A DNA stretch of 64,000 nucleotides from positions 3,879,501 to 3,943,500 of the forward strand of contig CAXIWW010000817.1 in assembly GCA_964036315.1 (NCBI GenBank). Reading direction: 5' to 3'. The notes under the pieces were generated by a model. It was given only the letters and a program-made list of their open reading frames with translations. It did not search any database and had not been told where the DNA came from. Shown here piece after piece: positions 49,228 to 62,145 of this stretch; position 1 is the first letter of the stretch, and each line of letters begins with the position of its first letter. A program made the translations under genes and the position numbers. The stretch comes from Acanthosepion esculentum (Eukaryota; Mollusca; Cephalopoda; Sepiida; Sepiidae).

Positions 49228-50772
49228 TCGCCTGGGTGGGGGGTCGTCTGCGTGGGATTTTCTGGGAGTGGTGGTCGTCTGCGTGGGACTTTCTGGGACT
49301 GGGGGTCGTCTGCGTGGGACTTTCTGGGAGTGGGGGTCGTCTGCGTGGAACTTTCTGGGACTGTCTCCTGGGTGGGGGGTCGTCTTCGTGGGACTTTCTG
49401 GGACTGGGGGTCGTCTGCGTGGGACTTTCTGGGACTGTCTCCTGTCTGGTGGGTCGTCTGCGTGGGACTTTCTGGGACTGTCTCCTGGGTTAGGGATCGT
49501 CTGCGTGGGACTTGCTGGGACTGGAGGTCGACTGCATGGGAATTTCTGGGACTGTCTCCTGGGCTGGGTGTCGTCTGCGTGGGACTTTCTGTTACTGTCT
49601 CCTGGGTGGGGGCCGTCTGCGTGGGACTTTCTGCGTGGGACTTTCTGGGAGTGACTCCTGGGTCGGGGGTCGTCTGCGTGGGACTTTCTGGGACTTGGGT
49701 CGTCTGCGTGTGACTTTCTGGGACTGTCACCTGTCTCGTGGGTCGTCTGCGTGGGACTTTCTGGGACTGTCTCCTGGGCGAGGGGTCGTCTGCGTGGGAC
49801 TTTATGGGACTGGAGGTCGTCTGCATGGGACTTTCTGGGAGTCTCACATGGGCTGGGTGTCGTCTGCGTTGGACTTTCTGGGAATGCGGGTCGTCTGCGT
49901 GGGACTTTCTGGGACTGTCTCCTGGGTGGGGGGGTCGTCTGCGTGGGACTTTCTGGGACTGGGGTTCGTCTGCGTGAGCCTTTCTGGGACTGAGGGTCGT
50001 CTGCGTGGGACTTTCTGGGACTGTCGCCTGGGTGGGGGGTCGTCTGCGTGGGACTTTCTGGGACTGTGTGTCGTCTGCGTGGGACTTTCTGGGACTGTCG
50101 CCTGGGTGGGGGGTCGTCTGCGTGGGAATTTTCTGGGAGTGGGGGTCGTCTGCGTGGGACTTTCTGGGACTGTCTCCTGGGTGGGGGGTCGTCCGCGTTG
50201 CTCTTTCTGTGACTGTCTCCTTGGTGGGGGCCGTCTGCGTGGGACTGTCTGGGACTGGGTGTCGTCTGCGTGGGACTTTCTGGGACTGTCTCCTGGGTGG
50301 GGAGTCGTCTGCGTGGGACTTTCTGGTAGTGGGGGTTTTCTGCGTCGGACTTTCTGGGACTGTCTCCTGGGTGGGGGTCGTCTGCCTGGGACTTTGTGCG
50401 ACTGTCTTCTAGGTGGTGGGTCGTCTTCGTGGGACTTTCTGGGATGTCGCCTGGGTGGGGGGTCGTCTGCGTGGGACTTTCTGGGACTGGGTGTCATCTG
50501 CGTGGGACTTTCTCGGATTGGGGGTCGTCTGTGTGGGACTTTCTTGGACTGGGGTTCGTCTGCGTGGGACTTTCTGGGACAGTCTCCTGGGTGGGGGGTC
50601 TTCTGCGTAGGACTTTCTGCGACTGTCTCCTGGGTGGGGGTCGTCTGTTTGGGACTTTCTGGGACTGTCTACTGGGTGGCGGGTCGTCTGCGTGGGAATT
50701 TCTGGGACAGGGGGTCGTCTGTTTGGGACTTTCTGGGACTGTCTACTGGGTGGGGGGTCGTCTGCGTGGGAC
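49228..50772 (+). repeat. 1557-bp tandem duplication, copy 2
   Basis: Matches copy 1 apart from the retained 30 bp. Similarity ends near 50772, where GTGGGACTGTCTCCTGACTG replaces GTGGGACTTTCTGGGACTG. Confidence 0.85.
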
Positions 50773-53694
50773 TGTCTCCTGACTGGGGGTCGTCTGCATG
50801 GGACTTTCTGGGACTGTTTCCTGGCTGGGGGGTCGTCTACGTGGGACTTTCTGGGACTGGGGTTCGTCTGCGTGGGATTTTCTGGGACTGTCTCTTGGTT
50901 GGGGCGTCGTCTGTTTGGAACATTCTTGGACTGTCTCCTGGGTGGGGGGTCGTCTGCGTGGGACTTTCTGGGACTGGGGGTCGTCTGCGTGGGACATTCT
51001 GGGATTAGGGGTCGTCTCTGTGGGACTTTCTTGGACTGGGGGTCGTCTGCGTGGGACTTTCTGGGACTGGGGGTCCTCTTCGTGGGACTCTCTGGGACTG
51101 ACTCCTGGGTGGTGGGGTGTCTGCGTGAGACTTTCTTGGACTGTCTCCTGGGTGGGGGTCGTCTGCCTGGGATTTCTGGGACTGGGGGTCGTCTGCGTGG
51201 GACTTTCTGGGACTGTCTCCTGGGTGGAGGGTCGTCTGCGTGGGTCTTTCTGGGACTGGGGGTCGTCTGGGTGAGACATTCTGGGACTGGGGTCGTCTGC
51301 GTGGGACTTTCTGAGACTGTCTCCTGGGTGGGGGTCGTCTGTTTGGGACTTTCTGGGACTGTCTCCTGGGTGGGGGGTCGTCTCCGTGGGATTTTCTGGG
51401 ACTGGGGGTCGTCTGCGTGGGACTTCCTTGGATTGGGGTTCGTCTGCGTGGGACTTTCTGGGACTGTGAGTCGTCTGCGTGGGACTTTATAGGACTGTCT
51501 CTTGGGTGGGGTGTCGTCTGCGTGGACTTTCTGGGATTGGGGGTCGTCTGTGTGGGACATTCTTGGACTGGCGGTCGTCTGCGTAGGACTTTCTGGGACT
51601 GTCTCCTGGGTGGGGTGTCGACTGTTTGGGACTTTCTGGGACAGTCTCCTGGGTGGGGGTCGTCTACGTGGGACTTTCTAGGACTGAGGGTCGTCTGCGT
51701 GGGACTTTCTATGACTGGGCGTCGTCTGCGTCGGACTTTCTCGGACTGTCTCCTGGGTGGGGGGTCGTTTGTTTGGGACAGAATGGGACTGGGGTTCGTC
51801 TGCGTGGGACTTTCTGGGACTGGGGGTCGTCTGCGTTGGACTTTCTGGGACTGGGTGTCGTCTCCGTTGGACATTCTGGGATGTCTCCTGGGTGGGGGGT
51901 CGTCTGCGTGGGACTTTCTTGGAATGGGCTCGTCTGCGTGGGACTTTCTGGGACTGTCTCCTGGGTGGGGGGTCTTCTGCGTAGGACTTTGTTGGACTGG
52001 GGGTCATCTGCGTGGGATTTTCTGCGACTGTCTCCTGGGTGGGGGTCGTCTGCGTGGGACTTTCTGGGACAGGGGGTCGTCTGCGTTGCACTTTCTGGGA
52101 TAGTCTCCTGGGTTGGGGTCGTCTGTTGGGGACTTTCTGGGACTGTCTCCTGGATGGGTGTAGTCTGCGTGGGACTTTCTGGGACTGTCTCCTGGGTGGG
52201 GTGTCGACTGTTTGGGACTTTCTGGGACAGTCTCCTGGATGGGGGTCGTCGGCGTTGGACCTTCTGGGACTGGGGGTCATCTGCGTGGGACTTTCTTGTA
52301 CTGGCAACGTCTGCGTGGACTTTCTGGGACTGTCTCCTGGGTGGGGGGTCGTTTGCTTGGGACATGATGGAACTGGGGTTCATCTGCGTGGGAGTTTCTG
52401 GGACTGGGGGTCATCTGCATGGGACTTTCTGGGACTGTCTCCTGGGGGGGTCGTCTGCGCGGGACTTTCTGGGACTGGGGGTCATCTGCATGTGATTTCT
52501 GGGACTCTCTCCTGGGTGGGTCGTCTGCGCGGGACTATCTGTGACTGGGGCTCGTCTGCGTGGGACGTTCTGGGACTGTCTCCTGGGTGGGGGGGGTCTT
52601 CTGTTTGGGACTTTCTCTGACTGTCTCCTGGGTGGGGGTCTCTACGTGGGACATTCTGGGACTGGGGGTCGTCTGCGTTGGACTTTCTATGACTGGGGGT
52701 CGTCTGCGTCGGACTTTCTTGGACTGTATCCTGGGTGGGGGGTCGTATGTTTGGGACTTTCTTGGACTGTCTCCTGGGTTGGGGGTCGTCTCCGTGGGAC
52801 TTTTAGGGACTGGGGGTCGTCTGCGTGGGACTTTCTGGGATTGGGGGTCGTCTGTGTCGGACTTTCTCTGACTGGGGTTCGTCTCCGTGGGACTTTCTGG
52901 GACTGTCTCGTGAATGGGGGGTCGTCTGTTTGGGACGTTCTGGGACTGATTCCTGACTGGGAGGTCGTCTTCGTGGGACTTTCTGGGACTGATTCCAGAC
53001 TGGGGGGTCGTCTGCGTGGGACTTTCTGGGACTGTCTCCTGGGTGAGGGGGTTTTCTGCCTGGGACTTTCTGGGACTGGGGGTCGTGTGCGTGGGACTTT
53101 CTGGGACAGTCTCCTGGGTTGGGGTCGTCTGTTTGGGACTTTCTGGGACTGTCTCCTGGGTGGGGGGTCGCCTGCGTGGGAATTTCTGGGACTGGGGTTC
53201 GTCTGCATGGTACTTTCTATGACTGGGGGTCGTCTGCGTGGGACTTTCTGGGACAGTCTCCTGGGTGGGGGGTCGTCTCTTTGGGACTTTCTTGGACTGT
53301 CTCCTGGGTTGGGGGTCGTCTGCGTGAGACTTTCTGGGACTGGGGGTCGTCTGCGTGGGACTTTCTGGGATTGGGGGTCGTCTGTGTGGGACATTCTTGG
53401 ACTGGCGGTCGTCTGCGTGGGACTTTCTGTGGCTGTCTCCTGGGTGGGCTGTCGTCTGTTTTGGACGTTCTGGGACTGTCTCCTGGGTTGGGGGTCGTCT
53501 GCGTGTGACTTTTTGGGACTGGGGGTCGTCTGCGTGTGACTTTCTGGGATTGGGGGTCGTCTGTGTGGGACTTTCTCTGACTGGGGGTCGTCTCCGTGGG
53601 ACTTTCTGGGACTGTCTCGTGGATGTGTGGTCGTCTGTTTGGGACGTTCTTGGACTGATTCCTGACTGGGGGGTCGTCTCCGTGGGACTTTCTG
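50773..53694 (+). repeat. Minisatellite zone, start of the TATGACT/TGTTTGGG subfamily
   Basis: Units change character here. CTATGACTGGGGG and GTCTGTTTGGGAC become common, while the 29.8-44 kb markers disappear. The stretch from 52201 to about 52935 recurs at 63264-64000 at an offset of 11063-11066 bp. No gene is visible. Confidence 0.78.
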
Positions 53695-56511
53695 GGACTG
53701 GGGGTTGTCTGCGTGGGACATTCTGGGACTGGGGGTCGTCTGCATGGGACTTTCTATGACTGGGGGTCGTCTGCGTGGGACTCTCTGGGACAGTCTCCTG
53801 GGTGGGGGGTCGTCTACGTGGGACATTCTGGGACTGGGGGTCGTTTGCGTGGGACTTTCTGTTACTGGTGGTCGTCTGCGTCGGACTTTCTGGGATTGTC
53901 TCCTTGGTGGGGGGTCGTCTGTTTGGGACTTTCTTTGACTGTCTCCTGGGTTGGGGGTCGTCTGCGTGGGATTTTCTGGGATTGGAGGTCGTCTGTGTGT
54001 GACATTCTTGGACTGGCGGTTGTCTGCGTGGGACTTTCTGGGACTGTCTCCTGGGTGGGGGGTCATCTGTTTGGGACGTTCTGGGACTGCCTCCTGGGTG
54101 TGGGGTCGTCTGCGTGGGACTTTCTTGGACAGGGGGTCGTCTCCGTGAGATTTCTGGGACTGTCTCCTGGATGGGTGTACTCTGCGTGGGGCTTTCTGGG
54201 ACTGTCTCCTGGGTGGGGTGTCGACTGTTTGGGATTTTCTGGGACAGTCTCCTGGGTGGGGGGTCTTCTACGTGGGACTTTCTGGGACTGAGGGTCGTCT
54301 GCGTCGGACTTTCTTGGATTGACTCCTGGGTGGGGGGTCGTTTGCTTGGGACATGGTGGGACTGGGGTTCGTCTGCGTGGGACTTTCTGGGACTGGGGGT
54401 CGTCTGCCTTGGACTTTCTGGGACTGTCTCCTGGGTGGGGTGTCGTCTACGTGCGACTTTCTTGGACTGAGGGTCGTCTGCGTGGGACTTTCTATGACTG
54501 TGGGTCGTCTGCGTCGGACTTTCTGGGACTGTCTCCTGGTTGGGGTGTCGTCTGTTTGGGACTTTCTTGGACTGTCTCCTGGGTGGGGGGTCGTCTGCAT
54601 GGGACTTTCTGTGATTGGGGGTCGTCTGCGTGGGACTTTCTTGGATTGGGGGTCGTCTGTGTGGGACTTTCTTGGACTGGGGGTCGTCTCCGTGTGACTT
54701 TCTGGGACTGTCTCCTGGGTGGGGTGTCGTCTGCGTGGGACTTTCTGTGACTGTCTGCTGGGTGGGGGGTCGTATGTTTGGGACATTCTTGGACTGTCTC
54801 CTGGGTTGGTGGTCGTCTGCGTGGGACTTTTTGGGACTGGGGGTCGTCTGCGTGGGACTTTCTGGGATTGGGGGTCGTCTGTGTGGGACTTTCTCTGACT
54901 GGGGGTCATCTCCTTGGGACTTTCTGGGACTGTCTCGTGGGTGGGTGTTCGTCTGTTTGGGACGTTCTGGGACTGATTCCTGACTGGGGGATCGTCTGCG
55001 TGGTACTTTCTGGGACTGGGGGTCGTCTGCGTCGGACTTTCTGGGACTGTCTCCTGGTTGGGGGGGTCGACTTTTTGGGACATTCTTGGACTGTCTCCTG
55101 GGTGGGGGGTCTTATGCGTGGGATTTTCTGGTATTGGGGGTCGTCTGCGTGGGACTTTCTAGAATTGGGGGTCGTCTGTGTGGGACTTCCTTGGACAGGG
55201 GGTCGTCTCCGTGGGACTTTCTGGGACTGTCTCCTGGGTGGGGTGTCGTCTGCGTGGGACTTTCTGGGACTGGGAGTCGTCTGCGTCGGACATTCTGGGA
55301 CTGTCTCCTGGGTGGGGGTTCGTCTGCGTGGGACTGTCTATGACTGGGGGTCGTCTGCGTCGGACTTTGTGGGACTGTCTCCTGGCTGGGGGGTCGTATG
55401 TTTTGGACTTTCTTGGACTGTCTCCTGGGTTGGGGGTCCTCTGCGTGGGACTTTTTAGGACTGGGGGTCGTCTGCGTGGGACTTTCTGTGATTGGGGGTC
55501 GTCTGTGTGGGACTTTCTCTTAATGGGGATGGTCTCCGTGGGACTTTCGTGGGTGGGTGGACGTCTGATTGGGACGTTCTGGGACTGATTCCTGACTGGG
55601 GGGTCTTCTGCGTGGGACTTTCTGGGACTGTCTCCTGGGTGGGGGGTCGTCTGCGTTTGACTTTCTCGGACTGGGGTTCGTCTGCGTGGGACATTCTTGG
55701 ACTGGCTGTCGTCTTCGTGGGACTTTCTTGGACTGGGGTTCGTCTGCGTGGGGCTTTCTATGACTGCGTGGGACTTTCTGGGATTGTCTCCTGGGTGGGG
55801 GGTCGTCTACGTGGGACATACTTGGACTGCGGGTCGTCTGCGTGGGACTTTCTATGACTGGGGGACGTCTGCGTCGGACTTTCTGGGACTGTCTCCTGGG
55901 TGGGGGATCGTCTGTTTGGGACTTTCTTGGACTGTCCCCTTGTTTGGGGGTCGTCTGCGTGGGACTTTCTGGGACTGTCTCCTGGGTGGGGTGTCGACTG
56001 TTTGGGACATACTGGGAGGGTCTCCTGGTTGGGGGGTCGTCGGCGTGGGACCTTCTGGGAGTGGGGGTCATCTGCGAGGGTCTTTCTTGTACTGGGGTTC
56101 GTCTGCGTGGACTTTCTCGGACTGTCTCCTGGGTGGGGGGTCGTTTGCTTGGGACATGGTGGGACTGGGGCTCGTCTGCGTTGGACTTTCTGGGACTGTC
56201 TTCTGGGGGGTCGTCTGCGCGGTACTTTCTGGGACTGGGGGTCGTCTTCGTGGGACTTTCTGGGACTGTCTCCTGGGTGGGGGGTCGTTTGCTTGGGACA
56301 TGGTGGGACTGGGGTTCGTCTGCGTGGGACTTTCTGGGACTGGGGCTCGTCTGCGTTGGACTTTCTGGTACTGTTTCTGGGGGGGTCGTCTTCGCGGGAC
56401 TTTCTTGGACTGTCTTCTGGGTGGGTGGTCGTCTACGTGGGACTTTCTGGGACTGAGGGTCGTCTGCGTGGGACTTTCTATGACTGGGGGTCGTCTGCGT
56501 GGGACGTTCTT
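53695..56511 (+). repeat. 2817-bp tandem triplication, copy 1
   Basis: First of three head-to-tail copies. Landmarks such as GGGGGTTGTCTGCGTGGG occur at 53700, 56517 and 59334. No difference from copy 2 was seen in the segments compared. Confidence 0.92.
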
Positions 56512-59328
56512 GGACTGGGGGTTGTCTGCGTGGGACATTCTGGGACTGGGGGTCGTCTGCATGGGACTTTCTATGACTGGGGGTCGTCTGCGTGGGACTC
56601 TCTGGGACAGTCTCCTGGGTGGGGGGTCGTCTACGTGGGACATTCTGGGACTGGGGGTCGTTTGCGTGGGACTTTCTGTTACTGGTGGTCGTCTGCGTCG
56701 GACTTTCTGGGATTGTCTCCTTGGTGGGGGGTCGTCTGTTTGGGACTTTCTTTGACTGTCTCCTGGGTTGGGGGTCGTCTGCGTGGGATTTTCTGGGATT
56801 GGAGGTCGTCTGTGTGTGACATTCTTGGACTGGCGGTTGTCTGCGTGGGACTTTCTGGGACTGTCTCCTGGGTGGGGGGTCATCTGTTTGGGACGTTCTG
56901 GGACTGCCTCCTGGGTGTGGGGTCGTCTGCGTGGGACTTTCTTGGACAGGGGGTCGTCTCCGTGAGATTTCTGGGACTGTCTCCTGGATGGGTGTACTCT
57001 GCGTGGGGCTTTCTGGGACTGTCTCCTGGGTGGGGTGTCGACTGTTTGGGATTTTCTGGGACAGTCTCCTGGGTGGGGGGTCTTCTACGTGGGACTTTCT
57101 GGGACTGAGGGTCGTCTGCGTCGGACTTTCTTGGATTGACTCCTGGGTGGGGGGTCGTTTGCTTGGGACATGGTGGGACTGGGGTTCGTCTGCGTGGGAC
57201 TTTCTGGGACTGGGGGTCGTCTGCCTTGGACTTTCTGGGACTGTCTCCTGGGTGGGGTGTCGTCTACGTGCGACTTTCTTGGACTGAGGGTCGTCTGCGT
57301 GGGACTTTCTATGACTGTGGGTCGTCTGCGTCGGACTTTCTGGGACTGTCTCCTGGTTGGGGTGTCGTCTGTTTGGGACTTTCTTGGACTGTCTCCTGGG
57401 TGGGGGGTCGTCTGCATGGGACTTTCTGTGATTGGGGGTCGTCTGCGTGGGACTTTCTTGGATTGGGGGTCGTCTGTGTGGGACTTTCTTGGACTGGGGG
57501 TCGTCTCCGTGTGACTTTCTGGGACTGTCTCCTGGGTGGGGTGTCGTCTGCGTGGGACTTTCTGTGACTGTCTGCTGGGTGGGGGGTCGTATGTTTGGGA
57601 CATTCTTGGACTGTCTCCTGGGTTGGTGGTCGTCTGCGTGGGACTTTTTGGGACTGGGGGTCGTCTGCGTGGGACTTTCTGGGATTGGGGGTCGTCTGTG
57701 TGGGACTTTCTCTGACTGGGGGTCATCTCCTTGGGACTTTCTGGGACTGTCTCGTGGGTGGGTGTTCGTCTGTTTGGGACGTTCTGGGACTGATTCCTGA
57801 CTGGGGGATCGTCTGCGTGGTACTTTCTGGGACTGGGGGTCGTCTGCGTCGGACTTTCTGGGACTGTCTCCTGGTTGGGGGGGTCGACTTTTTGGGACAT
57901 TCTTGGACTGTCTCCTGGGTGGGGGGTCTTATGCGTGGGATTTTCTGGTATTGGGGGTCGTCTGCGTGGGACTTTCTAGAATTGGGGGTCGTCTGTGTGG
58001 GACTTCCTTGGACAGGGGGTCGTCTCCGTGGGACTTTCTGGGACTGTCTCCTGGGTGGGGTGTCGTCTGCGTGGGACTTTCTGGGACTGGGAGTCGTCTG
58101 CGTCGGACATTCTGGGACTGTCTCCTGGGTGGGGGTTCGTCTGCGTGGGACTGTCTATGACTGGGGGTCGTCTGCGTCGGACTTTGTGGGACTGTCTCCT
58201 GGCTGGGGGGTCGTATGTTTTGGACTTTCTTGGACTGTCTCCTGGGTTGGGGGTCCTCTGCGTGGGACTTTTTAGGACTGGGGGTCGTCTGCGTGGGACT
58301 TTCTGTGATTGGGGGTCGTCTGTGTGGGACTTTCTCTTAATGGGGATGGTCTCCGTGGGACTTTCGTGGGTGGGTGGACGTCTGATTGGGACGTTCTGGG
58401 ACTGATTCCTGACTGGGGGGTCTTCTGCGTGGGACTTTCTGGGACTGTCTCCTGGGTGGGGGGTCGTCTGCGTTTGACTTTCTCGGACTGGGGTTCGTCT
58501 GCGTGGGACATTCTTGGACTGGCTGTCGTCTTCGTGGGACTTTCTTGGACTGGGGTTCGTCTGCGTGGGGCTTTCTATGACTGCGTGGGACTTTCTGGGA
58601 TTGTCTCCTGGGTGGGGGGTCGTCTACGTGGGACATACTTGGACTGCGGGTCGTCTGCGTGGGACTTTCTATGACTGGGGGACGTCTGCGTCGGACTTTC
58701 TGGGACTGTCTCCTGGGTGGGGGATCGTCTGTTTGGGACTTTCTTGGACTGTCCCCTTGTTTGGGGGTCGTCTGCGTGGGACTTTCTGGGACTGTCTCCT
58801 GGGTGGGGTGTCGACTGTTTGGGACATACTGGGAGGGTCTCCTGGTTGGGGGGTCGTCGGCGTGGGACCTTCTGGGAGTGGGGGTCATCTGCGAGGGTCT
58901 TTCTTGTACTGGGGTTCGTCTGCGTGGACTTTCTCGGACTGTCTCCTGGGTGGGGGGTCGTTTGCTTGGGACATGGTGGGACTGGGGCTCGTCTGCGTTG
59001 GACTTTCTGGGACTGTCTTCTGGGGGGTCGTCTGCGCGGTACTTTCTGGGACTGGGGGTCGTCTTCGTGGGACTTTCTGGGACTGTCTCCTGGGTGGGGG
59101 GTCGTTTGCTTGGGACATGGTGGGACTGGGGTTCGTCTGCGTGGGACTTTCTGGGACTGGGGCTCGTCTGCGTTGGACTTTCTGGTACTGTTTCTGGGGG
59201 GGTCGTCTTCGCGGGACTTTCTTGGACTGTCTTCTGGGTGGGTGGTCGTCTACGTGGGACTTTCTGGGACTGAGGGTCGTCTGCGTGGGACTTTCTATGA
59301 CTGGGGGTCGTCTGCGTGGGACGTTCTT
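56512..59328 (+). repeat. 2817-bp tandem triplication, copy 2
   Basis: Exact continuation of copy 1 with the same series of variants, including CTCTTAATGGGGATGG, GGTGGACGTCTGATTGGG and GTCCCCTTGTTTGGGG. Confidence 0.92.
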
Positions 59329-62145
59329 GGACTGGGGGTTGTCTGCGTGGGACATTCTGGGACTGGGGGTCGTCTGCATGGGACTTTCTATGACTGGGGG
59401 TCGTCTGCGTGGGACTCTCTGGGACAGTCTCCTGGGTGGGGGGTCGTCTACGTGGGACATTCTGGGACTGGGGGTCGTTTGCGTGGGACTTTCTGTTACT
59501 GGTGGTCGTCTGCGTCGGACTTTCTGGGATTGTCTCCTTGGTGGGGGGTCGTCTGTTTGGGACTTTCTTTGACTGTCTCCTGGGTTGGGGGTCGTCTGCG
59601 TGGGATTTTCTGGGATTGGAGGTCGTCTGTGTGTGACATTCTTGGACTGGCGGTTGTCTGCGTGGGACTTTCTGGGACTGTCTCCTGGGTGGGGGGTCAT
59701 CTGTTTGGGACGTTCTGGGACTGCCTCCTGGGTGTGGGGTCGTCTGCGTGGGACTTTCTTGGACAGGGGGTCGTCTCCGTGAGATTTCTGGGACTGTCTC
59801 CTGGATGGGTGTACTCTGCGTGGGGCTTTCTGGGACTGTCTCCTGGGTGGGGTGTCGACTGTTTGGGATTTTCTGGGACAGTCTCCTGGGTGGGGGGTCT
59901 TCTACGTGGGACTTTCTGGGACTGAGGGTCGTCTGCGTCGGACTTTCTTGGATTGACTCCTGGGTGGGGGGTCGTTTGCTTGGGACATGGTGGGACTGGG
60001 GTTCGTCTGCGTGGGACTTTCTGGGACTGGGGGTCGTCTGCCTTGGACTTTCTGGGACTGTCTCCTGGGTGGGGTGTCGTCTACGTGCGACTTTCTTGGA
60101 CTGAGGGTCGTCTGCGTGGGACTTTCTATGACTGTGGGTCGTCTGCGTCGGACTTTCTGGGACTGTCTCCTGGTTGGGGTGTCGTCTGTTTGGGACTTTC
60201 TTGGACTGTCTCCTGGGTGGGGGGTCGTCTGCATGGGACTTTCTGTGATTGGGGGTCGTCTGCGTGGGACTTTCTTGGATTGGGGGTCGTCTGTGTGGGA
60301 CTTTCTTGGACTGGGGGTCGTCTCCGTGTGACTTTCTGGGACTGTCTCCTGGGTGGGGTGTCGTCTGCGTGGGACTTTCTGTGACTGTCTGCTGGGTGGG
60401 GGGTCGTATGTTTGGGACATTCTTGGACTGTCTCCTGGGTTGGTGGTCGTCTGCGTGGGACTTTTTGGGACTGGGGGTCGTCTGCGTGGGACTTTCTGGG
60501 ATTGGGGGTCGTCTGTGTGGGACTTTCTCTGACTGGGGGTCATCTCCTTGGGACTTTCTGGGACTGTCTCGTGGGTGGGTGTTCGTCTGTTTGGGACGTT
60601 CTGGGACTGATTCCTGACTGGGGGATCGTCTGCGTGGTACTTTCTGGGACTGGGGGTCGTCTGCGTCGGACTTTCTGGGACTGTCTCCTGGTTGGGGGGG
60701 TCGACTTTTTGGGACATTCTTGGACTGTCTCCTGGGTGGGGGGTCTTATGCGTGGGATTTTCTGGTATTGGGGGTCGTCTGCGTGGGACTTTCTAGAATT
60801 GGGGGTCGTCTGTGTGGGACTTCCTTGGACAGGGGGTCGTCTCCGTGGGACTTTCTGGGACTGTCTCCTGGGTGGGGTGTCGTCTGCGTGGGACTTTCTG
60901 GGACTGGGAGTCGTCTGCGTCGGACATTCTGGGACTGTCTCCTGGGTGGGGGTTCGTCTGCGTGGGACTGTCTATGACTGGGGGTCGTCTGCGTCGGACT
61001 TTGTGGGACTGTCTCCTGGCTGGGGGGTCGTATGTTTTGGACTTTCTTGGACTGTCTCCTGGGTTGGGGGTCCTCTGCGTGGGACTTTTTAGGACTGGGG
61101 GTCGTCTGCGTGGGACTTTCTGTGATTGGGGGTCGTCTGTGTGGGACTTTCTCTTAATGGGGATGGTCTCCGTGGGACTTTCGTGGGTGGGTGGACGTCT
61201 GATTGGGACGTTCTGGGACTGATTCCTGACTGGGGGGTCTTCTGCGTGGGACTTTCTGGGACTGTCTCCTGGGTGGGGGGTCGTCTGCGTTTGACTTTCT
61301 CGGACTGGGGTTCGTCTGCGTGGGACATTCTTGGACTGGCTGTCGTCTTCGTGGGACTTTTTTGGACTGGGGTTCGTCTGCGTTGGGCTTTCTATGACTG
61401 CGTGGGACTTTCTGGGATTGTCTCCTGGGTGGGGGGTCGTCTACGTGGGACATACTTGGACTGCGGGTCGTCTGCGTGGGACTTTCTATGACTGGGGGAC
61501 GTCTGCGTCGGACTTTCTGGGACTGTCTCCTGGGTGGGGGATCGTCTGTTTGGGACTTTCTTGGACTGTCCCCTTGTTTGGGGGTCGTCTGCGTGGGACT
61601 TTCTGGGACTGTCTCCTGGGTGGGGTGTCGACTGTTTGGGACATACTGGGAGGGTCTCCTGGTTGGGGGGTCGTCGGCGTGGGACCTTCTGGGAGTGGGG
61701 GTCATCTGCGAGGGTCTTTCTTGTACTGGGGTTCGTCTGCGTGGACTTTCTCGGACTGTCTCCTGGGTGGGGGGTCGTTTGCTTGGGACATGGTGGGACT
61801 GGGGCTCGTCTGCGTTGGACTTTCTGGGACTGTCTTCTGGGGGGTCGTCTGCGCGGTACTTTCTGGGACTGGGGGTCGTCTTCGTGGGACTTTCTGGGAC
61901 TGTCTCCTGGGTGGGGGGTCGTTTGCTTGGGACATGGTGGGACTGGGGTTCGTCTGCGTGGGACTTTCTGGGACTGGGGCTCGTCTGCGTTGGACTTTCT
62001 GGTACTGTTTCTGGGGGGGTCGTCTTCGCGGGACTTTCTTGGACTGTCTTCTGGGTGGGTGGTCGTCTACGTGGGACTTTCTGGGACTGAGGGTCGTCTG
62101 CGTGGGACTTTCTATGACTGGGGGTCGTCTGCGTGGGACGTTCTT
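59329..62145 (+). repeat. 2817-bp tandem triplication, copy 3
   Basis: Two substitutions against copy 2 were noticed: T for C at 61361 (GGACTTTTTTGGAC) and T for G at 61384 (GCGTTGGGC). The copy ends at 62145, where the following GGACTG leads into TCTCCTGGG instead of GGGGTTGTC. Confidence 0.92.
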
